A stretch of 64,000 nt of DNA from Tractidigestivibacter scatoligenes (GCF_001494635.1 NZ_LOJF01000001.1:744001-808000); one strand, 5' to 3'; shown: positions 25,790-35,258, counted from the stretch's first letter. Program-made: numbers and translations. The notes: generated by a model not told the origin, from the letters alone.

Positions 25790-26541
25790 CAGAAGAGCTC
25801 CAAGCCCATAATCGCAAGCTGGGTTCTATTGGTAAGGCCAGTCTTTTTCAGGATGTTCCCGATGTGCAGCTTGACTGTGTGTTCGCTGATTACGAGTTGC
25901 TCTGCGATTTGCTGGTTTGATTGCCCTGTGCACACGAGCCTCAATACGTCAAGCTCGCGTTTCGTCAGACGCTTGAGGATCTTTGCTCGCTGCTCGCGAT
26001 CGAGGTGGCTGCTGTTGTCTGAGTCTGAATGGTTCCCGGCAAAGGAAAACGCGAGAGAATATGCACTGTAAATAATCTTCGCTCTATCAATGAAGTCAAT
26101 CCGTTTCTGAGCGTCGGTATCATTCATGAGACTTCGAAGAGAATCCGCATCGGATGAGCCCCCGTCTTGCGATGAAGTCCTATCAACGATCGCGAGGTAA
26201 TACACGGAATTGGAGTAGGGGGGGGATACGATGTGAGTTGAAACGGCAAGCCTACCCACAGCCATGAGCTGCCCATATGGGCATGTGTACACCTGAAATG
26301 GTTCCGACGCGTCCAGTACCCTTGACATGAATGCCTGGCAGAAACTGGAGGGGTCGTCACGCTTGACCATGCAAAGTGAGCTCCCGTTCGATTCAACTGT
26401 TAGAGCCCCCTCCGCATCTTTAGTAACCACACGGATGCTCACAGAGAAATAACGAGAATACTGGTCCTGCATTTGTTGGAGTTTAGCCAGATAGCGCGCG
26501 GCGGCATGGTCATGATCTTCCACTTGGACTCCAAACTGCAT
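25789..26541 (-). CDS. LuxR-type regulator with PocR-like sensory domain
   Basis: A 250-residue regulator. The N-terminal 150 residues contain SLCMVKRDDPSSFCQAF, then FQVYTCPYGQLMAVGRLAV; spaced cysteines before and after an aromatic strand are typical of PocR-type ligand domains. The C-terminus is a GerE/LuxR helix-turn-helix (LTKRELDVLRLVCTGQSN, then EHTVKLHIGNILKKTG). It heads the LuxR-kinase-regulator operon. The start at 26541 is preferred to 26598 because the upstream codons cross the AT-rich promoter and the TATACA-T-TGTATA palindrome. It likely binds in the divergent intergenic region and controls the decarboxylase genes. Confidence 0.85.
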   Translation of the reverse strand: MQFGVQVEDHDHAAARYLAKLQQMQDQYSRYFSVSIRVVTKDAEGALTVESNGSSLCMVKRDDPSSFCQAFMSRVLDASEPFQVYTCPYGQLMAVGRLAVSTHIVSPPYSNSVYYLAIVDRTSSQDGGSSDADSLRSLMNDTDAQKRIDFIDRAKIIYSAYSLAFSFAGNHSDSDNSSHLDREQRAKILKRLTKRELDVLRLVCTGQSNQQIAEQLVISEHTVKLHIGNILKKTGLTNRTQLAIMGLELF

Positions 26542-26550
26542 ACCATTCAA

Positions 26551-26563
26551 TATACATTGTATA
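26551..26563. promoter_or_regulatory. Palindrome at the LuxR gene start (possible autoregulatory site)
   Basis: Perfect 13-base palindrome TATACA-T-TGTATA, ten bases upstream of the LuxR ATG. Together with 27008-27027 it is one of two dyads in the 633-bp AT-rich divergent gap. No complete gene was found in this gap. Confidence 0.45.
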
Positions 26564-27007
26564 AAATAAAAATTATATACATTACAAGTATATTTCAAAT
26601 ACTAATACTGAAGAGTCATTCCTAAAATATCCGCCTTATATCAGTGGTAGATTATTATCGGTGAGTGGACATTTAAAGTTCAGATTCACTGCAGCGTGTG
26701 AAAGAATCAGAGCACAAGCAGGAGCCGAGTATTGCAGATGCTGCAGCGCTACCGGCAGCGCATCGATCAGGGCATATCATCAAAGAATGACTTTGAATTG
26801 GCCTCTAATACTAATCAAATTACGCCTGATAAATCCCATAATTTGAGGTTAATTTGCTTAGCTTAGATCTCATTTACTCGTCAAGCACAGCTCCATATCT
26901 TATAGATCGCATCTGAATGCCGCCTCACATCCGATGCGCCCTGAGATGTTCAAAGGTGTACGTCATACATTAATAGATAAATAATTGATTTTAAATAGCT
27001 GAAAGTC

Positions 27008-27027
27008 CTATAAGAGTTAACTTATAG
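27008..27027. promoter_or_regulatory. Dyad CTATAAG-N6-CTTATAG upstream of decarboxylase
   Basis: Perfect seven-base arms with centre AGTTAA, about 150 bases before the glycyl radical enzyme start. Position and symmetry fit a binding site of the divergent LuxR-type regulator. The link is inferred. Confidence 0.45.
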
Positions 27028-27174
27028 AACTTAAGTACTGCATCCTTTTTGGAATTGCTATCAAAATATGGATGAAAATACGATTTAAATCACTGACAAC
27101 TTCTCCTATACCAGTAAGTGTCGAAGCCGAGGCACATTGCCTTGGAAAGAATGGCAAGCGTTGAAGGAGGAGTC

Positions 27175-29811
27175 ATGCAGGAGTCTTTGGTTCTAGAGAT
27201 GCTTCAGACCGGCAAGACCGCAACGTGGCCTGCCAACAGTGGCACTCAGGACGGCGAGGGATTCGTTGACAAGGAGGTGAAGGGGGTTCCGTCGACCGAT
27301 CGCACCAAGCGCATGAAGGAGCGCTTCATGAACGCAAAGTGCAAGATGGACATGGAGGCTCCTATCGCCTACACCAAGGCTTGGCGCATGTACGAGGGCA
27401 AGCCCCTCTACGTTCGCAGGGGTCTTTCGTACAAGTACATGCTTGAGCACCTCACGCCGGTTATTCGCCCGGACGAGCTCATCACCATGTCCAAGACTCG
27501 CTATGACCGAGGGGCTACCCAAGTTCCTCAGTTCGCCACTGACTTCATGATTTCGTTCCTCACTCAGGCTGAGGACCAAAAGGATGAGGCAAAGCTCTTC
27601 TCCGTTGAGGGCAAGGACGAGGCCCACACGGTTGACGAGGAGGGCTGGACTCCCGTTGGTCAGCTTTTCTCCATTCGCGAGGAGGAGGTCAAGCCGATGC
27701 TCGAGGTTCTCGAGTATTGGAAGACCCGCTGCGTGGAGAACGTCTCTGACGAGTGGATGAAGACGTCTTTCCCCATGTACCAGGATTACATTAACGCCAA
27801 GAAGGTCGGCCTGTTCCCTGGATCAGGACTGCATGCTGGCTGTGACGGCCGCTGGATTCCGGCATACGACGTTGTTCTCGGCGGTCTCAACAAGGTCATC
27901 GACGAGTGCAAGAAGAACATTGCCAAGACTGTCGTTACGACAAAGGACGTTGCTGACAAGGTGTTCTTCTGGCAGGGCTGCATTTATGCATGCGAGGGCG
28001 CGATTGCTTGGGCAAACAACTATGCCAAGGAAGCCCGTCGTCTTGCCGAAATCACCCCGGAGCCAAGGAAGACCGAGCTGCTCCAGATGGCTGAGCGTCT
28101 CGAGCGCGTCCCGGCTGAGCCTCCCCGCAACTTTATGGAGGCCGTTCAGGCACTGTGGACTGCCCAGATTCTGATCATCTCCGACTCCCTTGCCCTCGGA
28201 GTCTCTCCTGGCCGTTGGGGTAAGCTCCTCGAGCCCTACTACGAGAAGGACCTCGCTGACGGAGTCATTACCAAGGAGCAGGCACTCGAGGTCATGGAGA
28301 TGCTCCGCATCAAGTTCTCGACCGAGGAGTACATCACCCCTTCGCTGTGGGCGGCAATGGCATCCTCCAACTCGTTCATGAACCTTGCAGTTGGTGGCCT
28401 TGATCCCAAGACCGGTCAGTGCACAGACAACGAGCTGGAAGACCTTATCCTTCAGGCGGGCATCAACATGCCCACCCCGCAGCCGACGCTGTCGATGCTG
28501 CTGTCCAACAAGACCAGCGATCACCTTGCCCTCAAGGCCGCAGAGTGCACCAAGGCAGGAAACGGCTATCCTGCATGGTTCAACTACGACATGATGGTCG
28601 AGCACAACCTCTGGTGCTACGCTGACGAGGGAATCACCATGGAGGATGCCCGCAACTGCGCCCTCTCTGGTTGCGTCGAGAACGGCCTTGCCGGCACTGG
28701 TCACCCAATCGCACACCCGGCGTTCTACAACGAGGGGAAGACAATCGAGCTTGCCCTGCACGAGGGCGTCGATCCTCGCACCGGCATCAAGGTTATGGAC
28801 GGCATCAAGCCAGTCGAGTCTTACGAGGATGTCTGGAACAACTTCGTAAAGATCCGCGAGCACTTCATGCGCGTCTACATGCGCTACTGGAACGAGGTCG
28901 TCGCCTGCCAGCGCGACATTCACCCCAAGATTATGGGCTCCATCTTCATGCATGACTGCGTCGAGAACGGCCGACCTGTCGACAACCTTGGCTGCCGCTA
29001 TAACGGCTCCGTGACGCTCCTGGATTCCGGTACCGTCAACGTGGTCAACGGCCTTGCTGCCATGAAGAAGCTCATCTGGGAGGATCACAAGTACACCTAC
29101 GCCGAGTTCAAAGAGGCCATGGATAACAACTTCGGCTTTGTGCTCGGTGCTGAGAAGGGCAACTTCTCGATGCTTAACCAGGAGATTGATCCTGAGAAGC
29201 ACATGAAGTATGCGCAGATTCACCGCGACATCCTGAACTGCCCCAAGTTCGGCAACGACGACGACTTCGTCGACGATATCTTCGTCAAGGTGTGGCAGGA
29301 CTACGACAGGGTCACGGGTTCCGAGACTACCTACAATGGCTATCGCTGGATTACCGCAGCGCTGTCCATCTCCGCGCATGGCCCTCATGGCCGCGTGACC
29401 GGGGCAACTCCTGACGGACGTCTCGCTGGCGTCACCCTCTGCGACGGCATCCTCTCCGCTTCGCCCGGCACTGACGTTAACGGCCCGATCGCTCTCATCC
29501 GTTCTGGCGTTAAGCTCGATCCCACCACGTTTGCTTCGGTGCAGCTTAACATGAAGTTCCACCCCTCTGCCATTAGGGGCGAGGAGGGTTCGAAGAACTT
29601 CGTCGACTTCATCCGCAGCTACTTCAACATGGGCGGCTATCACGTCCAGTTCAACATCGTGGACTCCAAGATGCTCCGCGATGCCCAGGATAAGCCTCAG
29701 AACTATCGCGACCTCATGGTTCGAGTCGCAGGCTTCTCCGCTTACTGGAACGAGCTTGGCAAGCCCATTCAGGACGAGGTCATTGCTCGTACGGAATACG
29801 ACGCTCTCTAA
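27175..29811 (+). CDS. Glycyl radical arylacetate decarboxylase, probably indoleacetate decarboxylase
   Basis: An 878-residue glycyl radical enzyme. The thiyl radical site is SGCVEN with Cys500 and Glu502 (the C-x-E pair of decarboxylases), and the radical glycine is Gly853 in VRVAGFSAYW. The C-terminal block (NYRDLMVRVAGFSAYW, then ELGKPIQDEVIARTEY) is nearly that of 4-hydroxyphenylacetate decarboxylase. However, the region after Cys500 is about 18 residues shorter, active-site residues of HpdB appear changed, and no small iron-sulfur subunit gene is present. Enzyme, MFS carrier and two-cluster activase in a row match the skatole-forming indoleacetate decarboxylase locus of Olsenella. Phenylacetate decarboxylase is the alternative. 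AAGGAGG before 27175 fixes the start. Confidence 0.85.
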   Translation: MQESLVLEMLQTGKTATWPANSGTQDGEGFVDKEVKGVPSTDRTKRMKERFMNAKCKMDMEAPIAYTKAWRMYEGKPLYVRRGLSYKYMLEHLTPVIRPDELITMSKTRYDRGATQVPQFATDFMISFLTQAEDQKDEAKLFSVEGKDEAHTVDEEGWTPVGQLFSIREEEVKPMLEVLEYWKTRCVENVSDEWMKTSFPMYQDYINAKKVGLFPGSGLHAGCDGRWIPAYDVVLGGLNKVIDECKKNIAKTVVTTKDVADKVFFWQGCIYACEGAIAWANNYAKEARRLAEITPEPRKTELLQMAERLERVPAEPPRNFMEAVQALWTAQILIISDSLALGVSPGRWGKLLEPYYEKDLADGVITKEQALEVMEMLRIKFSTEEYITPSLWAAMASSNSFMNLAVGGLDPKTGQCTDNELEDLILQAGINMPTPQPTLSMLLSNKTSDHLALKAAECTKAGNGYPAWFNYDMMVEHNLWCYADEGITMEDARNCALSGCVENGLAGTGHPIAHPAFYNEGKTIELALHEGVDPRTGIKVMDGIKPVESYEDVWNNFVKIREHFMRVYMRYWNEVVACQRDIHPKIMGSIFMHDCVENGRPVDNLGCRYNGSVTLLDSGTVNVVNGLAAMKKLIWEDHKYTYAEFKEAMDNNFGFVLGAEKGNFSMLNQEIDPEKHMKYAQIHRDILNCPKFGNDDDFVDDIFVKVWQDYDRVTGSETTYNGYRWITAALSISAHGPHGRVTGATPDGRLAGVTLCDGILSASPGTDVNGPIALIRSGVKLDPTTFASVQLNMKFHPSAIRGEEGSKNFVDFIRSYFNMGGYHVQFNIVDSKMLRDAQDKPQNYRDLMVRVAGFSAYWNELGKPIQDEVIARTEYDAL

Positions 29812-29824
29812 GAGTCTCTTGGGC

Positions 29825-29863
29825 GTGGCGCCCGGTATGGTTTGACGGCTAACCGGGCGCCAC
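29825..29863 (+). terminator. Strong hairpin after the decarboxylase gene
   Basis: Perfect 12-bp stem GTGGCGCCCGGT (29825-29836) / ACCGGGCGCCAC (29852-29863), loop 15, followed by CTTTA. It could be a partial terminator or an mRNA stabiliser giving more enzyme than carrier. Confidence 0.6.
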
Positions 29864-29951
29864 CTTTATGCATGCTCTCATCAATCAACGGGAGAAACGT
29901 CGCCGTGATCGAATGAGCGCGTCTCCCATCCTACATCTAGGGGAAATCGAG

Positions 29952-31286
29952 ATGGAAGCAAACACCAATCCCGTCTCCGAGAGCAAAGTGAAGTTCTCGG
30001 GTTGGAGTGTTACCGTTGCCGCCGTCGTCATTGTTTTGTGTCACATGATGGTGCGCGGTTCTTTTGCAACTCTCATCCATGGCATGTGCGAGAGCACTGG
30101 CTGGTCTACGGGGGTTGTGTCTCTTGGCTCTTCGCTCTTCATGGTCTTCTACGGCATATTTGCCTTCGTCACGGGAACGTATATCGGCAAACTTGGCCCG
30201 CGCAAGACCTATCTGCTTCATGGCTGCATTATGGCAGTTGGCCTGTTCCTTTGCAGCTTTGCTACCGAGCCTTGGCAGTACTGGTTGTTCTACGGTGTGA
30301 TTGCCGGTATTGGCTCTGGCGCATTTTGGGCGCCCGTCACCTCGATGGTGCGCCAGTGGTTCATTGACAAGCTTGGCATCGCGATGGGACTCACCACCGC
30401 TGCGGCAGGCGCTGCAATGTGCTTGGGCCCCATTGTGTCGATGAATCTCATTGCCGGCCAGTCCTGGCAAATGATGATGAGGGTCTTTGCAATCATCCTG
30501 ATTGTCGGAATTGGGATAGCTTCGCAGTTCACCATCATGAAGCCCGAAGACGTTGGCCAGAAGCCGCTGGGTTACGACGAGTTCATGGCTCGCCAGGCTA
30601 ATTCTTCAGGCACCAAGAAGGCTGATGAGTTCTACGTTCCCTTTAAGTGGGCGGTCAGGCATAAGGCGTTTTGGATCCTCTCCATTCTCTGGTTCTGCTC
30701 CAATTTCGCCGAGTTCATCGTCTTTTCCCATGCCATCAAGTACACCACGATGGACCTTGGCTACAACAAAATGACGGCGACTTACATCTACTGCCTGATT
30801 GGCCTGGTGTTCATCTTCAGCGCCATTGGTATCGGCGGCTTCACTGACAAGCTGACCAAGAGGCTTGGCGATCCACTCAAGGCGCGCAAGCGCGTTCTGA
30901 CCGTATCCTATATTGGATGCGCGGCGATGGCGCTTTGGCTGAACTACGGCGTGCGTCTCACTGCCAATGGCGGAAGCTCTGTTTGGGCGTTTGTCGTGTA
31001 CGCTCTGATTTTCGGCTTCTTCTACGGCATGTACATCCCCTCCGTTGCTGGTGTGGTCGGAGTTGTTATGGGCCGCAAGGAGATGCCGCAGAGCTGGGGT
31101 CTCATTTCCCTCATCGGCATGGCTGGCGGAGCTGGACTTGGGCCTTATATTGCAGGTGCACTGCGCGACGCAACGGGCAGCTACTTTGTAGCAATCTGGC
31201 TGGCAACGATCTTCTACCTGCTTGCGTGCTTCTTTGTGAACATCGTTAAGCAGCCTACGCGCGAGGAGGTTTGGGGGAAGCAGTAG
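29952..31286 (+). CDS. MFS carrier, monocarboxylate/oxalate-formate (OFA) type
   Basis: A 444-residue, 12-span permease. KFSGWSVTVAAVVIVLC and MCESTGWSTGVVSLGSSLF resemble OFA/MCT family members, and GKLGPRKTYLLHG is the loop 2-3 motif. It lies between the decarboxylase and its activase, as MFS carriers do in known indoleacetate decarboxylase loci. It probably imports indoleacetate (or another arylacetate) or exchanges it for product. The ATG at 29952 is preferred to 29868 because the added N-terminus is strongly basic and unlike relatives; AGGGG lies upstream. Confidence 0.85.
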   Translation: MEANTNPVSESKVKFSGWSVTVAAVVIVLCHMMVRGSFATLIHGMCESTGWSTGVVSLGSSLFMVFYGIFAFVTGTYIGKLGPRKTYLLHGCIMAVGLFLCSFATEPWQYWLFYGVIAGIGSGAFWAPVTSMVRQWFIDKLGIAMGLTTAAAGAAMCLGPIVSMNLIAGQSWQMMMRVFAIILIVGIGIASQFTIMKPEDVGQKPLGYDEFMARQANSSGTKKADEFYVPFKWAVRHKAFWILSILWFCSNFAEFIVFSHAIKYTTMDLGYNKMTATYIYCLIGLVFIFSAIGIGGFTDKLTKRLGDPLKARKRVLTVSYIGCAAMALWLNYGVRLTANGGSSVWAFVVYALIFGFFYGMYIPSVAGVVGVVMGRKEMPQSWGLISLIGMAGGAGLGPYIAGALRDATGSYFVAIWLATIFYLLACFFVNIVKQPTREEVWGKQ

Positions 31287-31304
31287 ATCCATATTCTGCC
31301 CCCG

Positions 31305-31335
31305 CGCACCTGGGCAGGGGGTCCGCCCAGGTGCG
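31305..31335 (+). terminator. Hairpin between carrier and activase genes
   Basis: Perfect 11-bp stem CGCACCTGGGC / GCCCAGGTGCG with a nine-base loop, followed by TTGCTTT. It probably attenuates transcription into the activase gene, 38 bases before its start. Confidence 0.55.
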
Positions 31336-31372
31336 TTGCTTTACGGATGCCCATTCTGGAAGGAAAACGACG

Positions 31373-32320
31373 ATGAAGAACGAAGACGGCAAACTCAAAG
31401 CGATGATATTTGATATCCAGAGCTTCTCGACGCATGATGGCCCTGGTATCCGGACAAACGTCTTCTTCAAAGGTTGCACCCTACGGTGCCCGTGGTGCGC
31501 AAATCCCGAATCCCAGAAGGGCAACCCTCAGCTCCTATATACCAAGATGAAGTGCATCGGATGCATGTGTTGCGCCAGGGCGTGCCCGTATGGGGCTGTT
31601 AGCGCGATAACGGACCCCGATGAGATTAAGAGAGTTGGTTACGTTCACCACGATAGGTCCAAATGTGATAAGTGCACAACACACGAGTGCCTCAGCGCCT
31701 GCTTCCAGGAAGCCCTGTCAATCGCAGGGGAACTGATGACCGTCGATGACGTAATGAAGAAGATTGACCGAGATGCCGTCGTCTACAGGAACAAGGGAGG
31801 CGTGACGGTATCTGGGGGCGATCCGCTCCTGCATCCCGATTTCCTAGAGGAGCTGCTTTGTCGTTGCCACGAGAAGGCCTATAACGTTGCTCTCGAGTCG
31901 GAGCTTTGTGTACCAACGAAAAATCTGGAAAGAGTGATGCCCTACATCGATTATTACTACACCGACTGCAAAATAATCGATCCAGTGGAGCACAAGCGGA
32001 TCACAGGGGTCAGCAACGACATCATTCTCAAGAACCTGCGGTTGATTGGCGAGCGTTGTCCTGAACGCATGGTGCTCAGGACCCCGATAATTCCTGGATT
32101 CACTGATTCCGATGAGAATATTGATGGAATAGCGAGCTTTGCTGCGGAATGCCATTTTCCCACGATGAACATCCTTCCATATCACAAGCTTGGTGTTACC
32201 AAGCATGAGAGGCTGGGGTCAACCTATCAGCTTCCCAACGTTCAGCCTCCGAGCGATGCCCAGATGCACCACTTGGCCGACATCATTGAAGCTCACGGTG
32301 TGAAATGCATCATCAACTAG
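31373..32320 (+). CDS. Glycyl radical enzyme activating enzyme (radical SAM)
   Basis: A 315-residue radical SAM protein. HDGPGIRTNVFFKGC leads into Cys35-x3-Cys39-x2-Cys42 (CTLRCPWC), which holds the SAM-binding 4Fe-4S cluster. An insert with CIGCMCCARACPYG and CDKCTTHECLSAC supplies ligands for up to two extra clusters, the ferredoxin-like insert seen in activases of arylacetate decarboxylases and choline lyases. VTVSGGDPLLHPDF is the GGE-like SAM motif. It abstracts hydrogen from Gly853 of the decarboxylase to make the radical. GGAAGGA sits before the ATG at 31373. Confidence 0.93.
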   Translation: MKNEDGKLKAMIFDIQSFSTHDGPGIRTNVFFKGCTLRCPWCANPESQKGNPQLLYTKMKCIGCMCCARACPYGAVSAITDPDEIKRVGYVHHDRSKCDKCTTHECLSACFQEALSIAGELMTVDDVMKKIDRDAVVYRNKGGVTVSGGDPLLHPDFLEELLCRCHEKAYNVALESELCVPTKNLERVMPYIDYYYTDCKIIDPVEHKRITGVSNDIILKNLRLIGERCPERMVLRTPIIPGFTDSDENIDGIASFAAECHFPTMNILPYHKLGVTKHERLGSTYQLPNVQPPSDAQMHHLADIIEAHGVKCIIN

Positions 32321-32340
32321 CCATGAAGTGGAGGACGACA

Positions 32341-33054
32341 GTGGATATCAATGAGTTCTACCGCCAAGTTGACGCAATTTACAACAACGAAGACTGGGAC
32401 GCAGCCGAAGAATTGTTCAACGCAATGATGAACGAGACGTCAAACGATCCAGAGCTGCATGCCACCATTGAAAACGAGCTCGGCGTTTGCTGCATGAAGC
32501 GAGGGATGCAACTCGAGGCAGTTGAGCATCTATTAAGCGCCGAGACATACTTTGCATCAACCCATGGAGCCAAGAGTGGCGAGGCGCTGAGCATCAAGAC
32601 CAACTTGGCTCGTGCGTACAGTGCCATGGGAGATCATGAGAAAGCAAGAGATCTCCTGGGAGAGCTGTGTGAACTGCAATCTAACACTGATGATGACGCC
32701 CCCATTCTCTATGACGCCTGTGTGGGCATTGGTCATGAGTCGCGCTTGATAGGCGACTACGATTCTGCGATTGAATATCTGAATCGTGCGATGAGTATCG
32801 CTCGGCAGTATGAGCAAGCCGAACCGCTCATCGCCTGTCTTTTCGACCTTGGCGTCATTCAGTTTGAACGTGGACACAGAGGCGAGGCCGTGAATGCCCT
32901 TTCTGAGGCAATGGAAGTCTGTAGGCAGGCCAATCTTAGCGAAAGCGAACTGGGCCAGACGGTGGCAGCGTTTTATTCAGAGATGAGCAAGTCTGCTTGC
33001 TGCGGCTGCTCGGGTGAACTTGCCCAATCTCCCATTACGGTTGAGGACGAGTAG
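32341..33054 (+). CDS. Tetratricopeptide-repeat protein
   Basis: A 237-residue helical protein with at least three TPR-like units: NNEDWDAAEELFNAMMNE, NLARAYSAMGDHEKARDLL and LIGDYDSAIEYLNRAMSIA. It ends with a Cys-rich piece (KSACCGCSGEL). The GTG start at 32341 is chosen because GGAGG lies six bases upstream; an ATG at 32323 would place that site inside the gene. It overlaps no gene but follows the activase by 20 bases, so it belongs to the decarboxylase operon. A scaffold or regulatory role is possible. The CCGC tail might bind metal. Confidence 0.7.
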   Translation: MDINEFYRQVDAIYNNEDWDAAEELFNAMMNETSNDPELHATIENELGVCCMKRGMQLEAVEHLLSAETYFASTHGAKSGEALSIKTNLARAYSAMGDHEKARDLLGELCELQSNTDDDAPILYDACVGIGHESRLIGDYDSAIEYLNRAMSIARQYEQAEPLIACLFDLGVIQFERGHRGEAVNALSEAMEVCRQANLSESELGQTVAAFYSEMSKSACCGCSGELAQSPITVEDE

Positions 33055-33080
33055 GCCCGCTCTCAAAGGGCTGCTTCAGA

Positions 33081-33139
33081 TAACGCGCTGAATCCGGCAC
33101 TGTATCTCAACGTGAGAGCAGGCCGGATTCAGCGCGTTA
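33081..33139 (+). terminator. Terminator of the decarboxylase operon
   Basis: A perfect 17-bp stem (TAACGCGCTGAATCCGG at 33081-33097, complement at 33123-33139) around 25 bases, then TTGCTG. It lies 26 bases after the TPR gene. A TATAAT at 33198-33203 behind it is a candidate -10 box for the next gene. Confidence 0.65.
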
Positions 33140-33297
33140 TTGCTGCATACGCTATTCCCTTTGTGGCGTTCACCGTCAGCACAAAGAGCAGCATGCGTAT
33201 AATCTAGGACCATGCTTTTAGGTAATCATGTGATGGCCCATGCTACCTCACCGCTATCTGCAGCATGTTGACGTTTCCTGCGTGAAAGATGCGATTT

Positions 33298-34488
33298 ATG
33301 CCTAATCTCGAGATGGTACTGAACGAGTTGAATCTAGCTGGAGCGGATGTCTTGGCTCTAAGAGCGGCGCTTGATCGCAACTATTCATCCTGCGCGCTCA
33401 ATACGGCATGCCCGCCTTTCGAGCATCGTCCTCAAGACGACGAAATGGTATTGCTGTTTGCAACCGAAGGGAACTTTTACGGGGGCTCGATTCAAGATTA
33501 CCTGAATGCAAAAGGGCCTCGCTGTATCTGCGTCTTCCAATCAGCCAGAGATGCCTGGCACATTAAGGACAACCATCCCGGGCTGCTCTCAACGGCAGAG
33601 CAGAACGGCATTGCTCTATTGAAGATGCCCGAAAAGGTCAGTGCGAGTTGCTTTTTCGAACAGTTCAGCTTGCTTTCCGTGCTTCAGCGTTCATCCACCG
33701 AGCTCTTGGCTGAACCGTTCAAGAGAACCTGTCATGGCGATAGGATGGCTTGCGAACAACTCTCTAAATCCCTTGACCGCAACGATATTGAGCGCTTCGA
33801 GTGCATCTTGTTCAACTTTTCCGAAAGCAATGCCAATCCGGAGACGGACCCCCTGAACTCAAAGATGTATTCCGCCTTGAAAAGTGAGATTCGAGAGGGA
33901 CGCCTATTTCCCCATGCCCCGTTTGTGTTTACAGAAGAGCACGACTTGGTGGCCATTGTCCCGTTTGCGTCGAACTCGACCAGGAAGCAAATTGAGGATG
34001 CCATTACCGAAGCAGTAATAAAGCTAGAGAAAAAGTTTGATGGGCGACAGCTATATGTTTCGGTGGGGGCATATTCGACGAGCCCCAGTTCCCTCGAGCA
34101 CAGCTACTCGACGGCGTTGGAAACCCTCCGCACGTCATTGGTGTTTGACAATAAATCAGTGCTGCGCTTTTACTCAGACTGGAGAACTCACATCAATATC
34201 GTCAACACCCCGATTGAGTTCCAGTTAATAGCCGCAAAGGAAGTTTTTGGCGACCTTCTCCATGATAAGAAGCTTCTCGCTACCCTGTACTTCTATCTGC
34301 ACTGTTCGGAGAGCTTAACTCAAACCGCTCTTCGGCTTGACATACATATCAACACCGTGAAAAACAGAATTGCCAAAATCGAAGAGTGCCTCTCATGCGA
34401 TTTGAAAGACGAAAATGTCAGATTTGCACTTCGTATGGACCTGATATCGCTCGTGTATCTTCGCCATATTGGAAAAATCGAATTGTGA
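33298..34488 (+). CDS. PucR/CdaR-type transcriptional regulator
   Basis: A 396-residue regulator. The N-terminal half (MVLLFATEGNFYGGSIQDYL, GPRCICVFQSARDAW) is an unassigned sensor. A middle region (FECILFNFSESN to YVSVGAYSTSPSSLEHSYSTALETLR) resembles the degenerate GGDEF-like domain of CdaR/PucR proteins. The C-terminus, LLATLYFYLHCSESLTQTAL, LDIHINTVKNRIAKIEE, is the PucR helix-turn-helix (HTH_30). The start at 33298 with GAAAG nine bases upstream is preferred to 33289. It likely controls the following Cys-rich and MFS genes or the decarboxylase operon before it. Confidence 0.85.
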   Translation: MPNLEMVLNELNLAGADVLALRAALDRNYSSCALNTACPPFEHRPQDDEMVLLFATEGNFYGGSIQDYLNAKGPRCICVFQSARDAWHIKDNHPGLLSTAEQNGIALLKMPEKVSASCFFEQFSLLSVLQRSSTELLAEPFKRTCHGDRMACEQLSKSLDRNDIERFECILFNFSESNANPETDPLNSKMYSALKSEIREGRLFPHAPFVFTEEHDLVAIVPFASNSTRKQIEDAITEAVIKLEKKFDGRQLYVSVGAYSTSPSSLEHSYSTALETLRTSLVFDNKSVLRFYSDWRTHINIVNTPIEFQLIAAKEVFGDLLHDKKLLATLYFYLHCSESLTQTALRLDIHINTVKNRIAKIEECLSCDLKDENVRFALRMDLISLVYLRHIGKIEL

Positions 34489-34610
34489 ATCGTTAATAAT
34501 TTGCGGTTTGAAAACTCATCTTTTTCAACATTTCTCTTCCGGCCTCTTTCCAGGATGATGTGAGCGTCTGCAGACAAGGGAAGAGCATGTTGTTCGGCTA
34601 AGGAGGAGTT

Positions 34611-35237
34611 ATGGCTGAAGAGCCCAACATGATCGAGATTGAGTCTACTGGCAACCGAACTCTCGATATGTACCTCACCTCACTGCCCGCCTTTCTCAAG
34701 GCAATCCTTGACGTTATTCCCCAGCTTGACGAGAAGTCTCAAGACATCCTGTGGGATGCAATCGGGGCGACCTGTTTTCACGTGAACCGTAAAATTCGAG
34801 AGAAAGAAAGCGGTCCATATCCCACCGACCTGACCATGGAGGAAGCGGTTGCGTTCTTGAACAAGAACGAGCAGAGCCGCGAGAACCTCAAGCGAGAGTT
34901 CTATAAAGAAGTTGATGGAAAGCAAGCCCTTGTTCGCGAGCGAGAGTATCACGCAAGCTGGGACGGGTCGAAATTTGAGGCCGATTCTGGCATTGGCCGC
35001 TTGTACGGCAATATCTGCACCTGCCTGCTTAAGAGCTGCGGCTTAGTTGAAATGAACGAGAACCTTTGCCAGAAATGCCAGCAGGCGATGTATGCGGAGG
35101 CGATTCGTTTTCTCACCGATGGCAAGCAGCCCGAGTACGTCTATTTCGAGTCGCCTGAGAACGTGTGCAACGGCTGCGACCTTTGCCGCGCGGTCTTCTA
35201 CTACCCGCCGGAAAAGCAGGAGCACGTGGACTTCTAG
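34611..35237 (+). CDS. Cysteine-rich protein of unknown function
   Basis: A 208-residue protein with a strong ribosome site (AAGGAGG). The N-terminal half is helical (TSLPAFLKAILDVIPQLDEK). The C-terminal half has eight cysteines (CTCLLKSCGL, LCQKCQQAM, CNGCDLCRAVFYYP), in a pattern that could bind an iron-sulfur cluster or zinc. No family was recognised. Its position, before an MFS carrier and after the PucR regulator near a glycyl radical enzyme locus, suggests a role in anaerobic metabolism of the same compounds, but this is only contextual. Confidence 0.6.
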   Translation: MAEEPNMIEIESTGNRTLDMYLTSLPAFLKAILDVIPQLDEKSQDILWDAIGATCFHVNRKIREKESGPYPTDLTMEEAVAFLNKNEQSRENLKREFYKEVDGKQALVREREYHASWDGSKFEADSGIGRLYGNICTCLLKSCGLVEMNENLCQKCQQAMYAEAIRFLTDGKQPEYVYFESPENVCNGCDLCRAVFYYPPEKQEHVDF

Positions 35238-35258
35238 GAAGCAGAGGTGAGGAGAGAC

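Noticed and set aside
26660-26860. Possible gene in the gap before the decarboxylase
   Set aside because: A short frame (QMLQRYRQRIDQGISSKND) looks slightly protein-like but has no start site and no family; kept as intergenic.
27175-29811. 4-hydroxyphenylacetate decarboxylase (HpdB)
   Set aside because: No HpdC-like small subunit is encoded nearby, and the region after the active-site cysteine is shorter with different residues compared with recalled HpdB.
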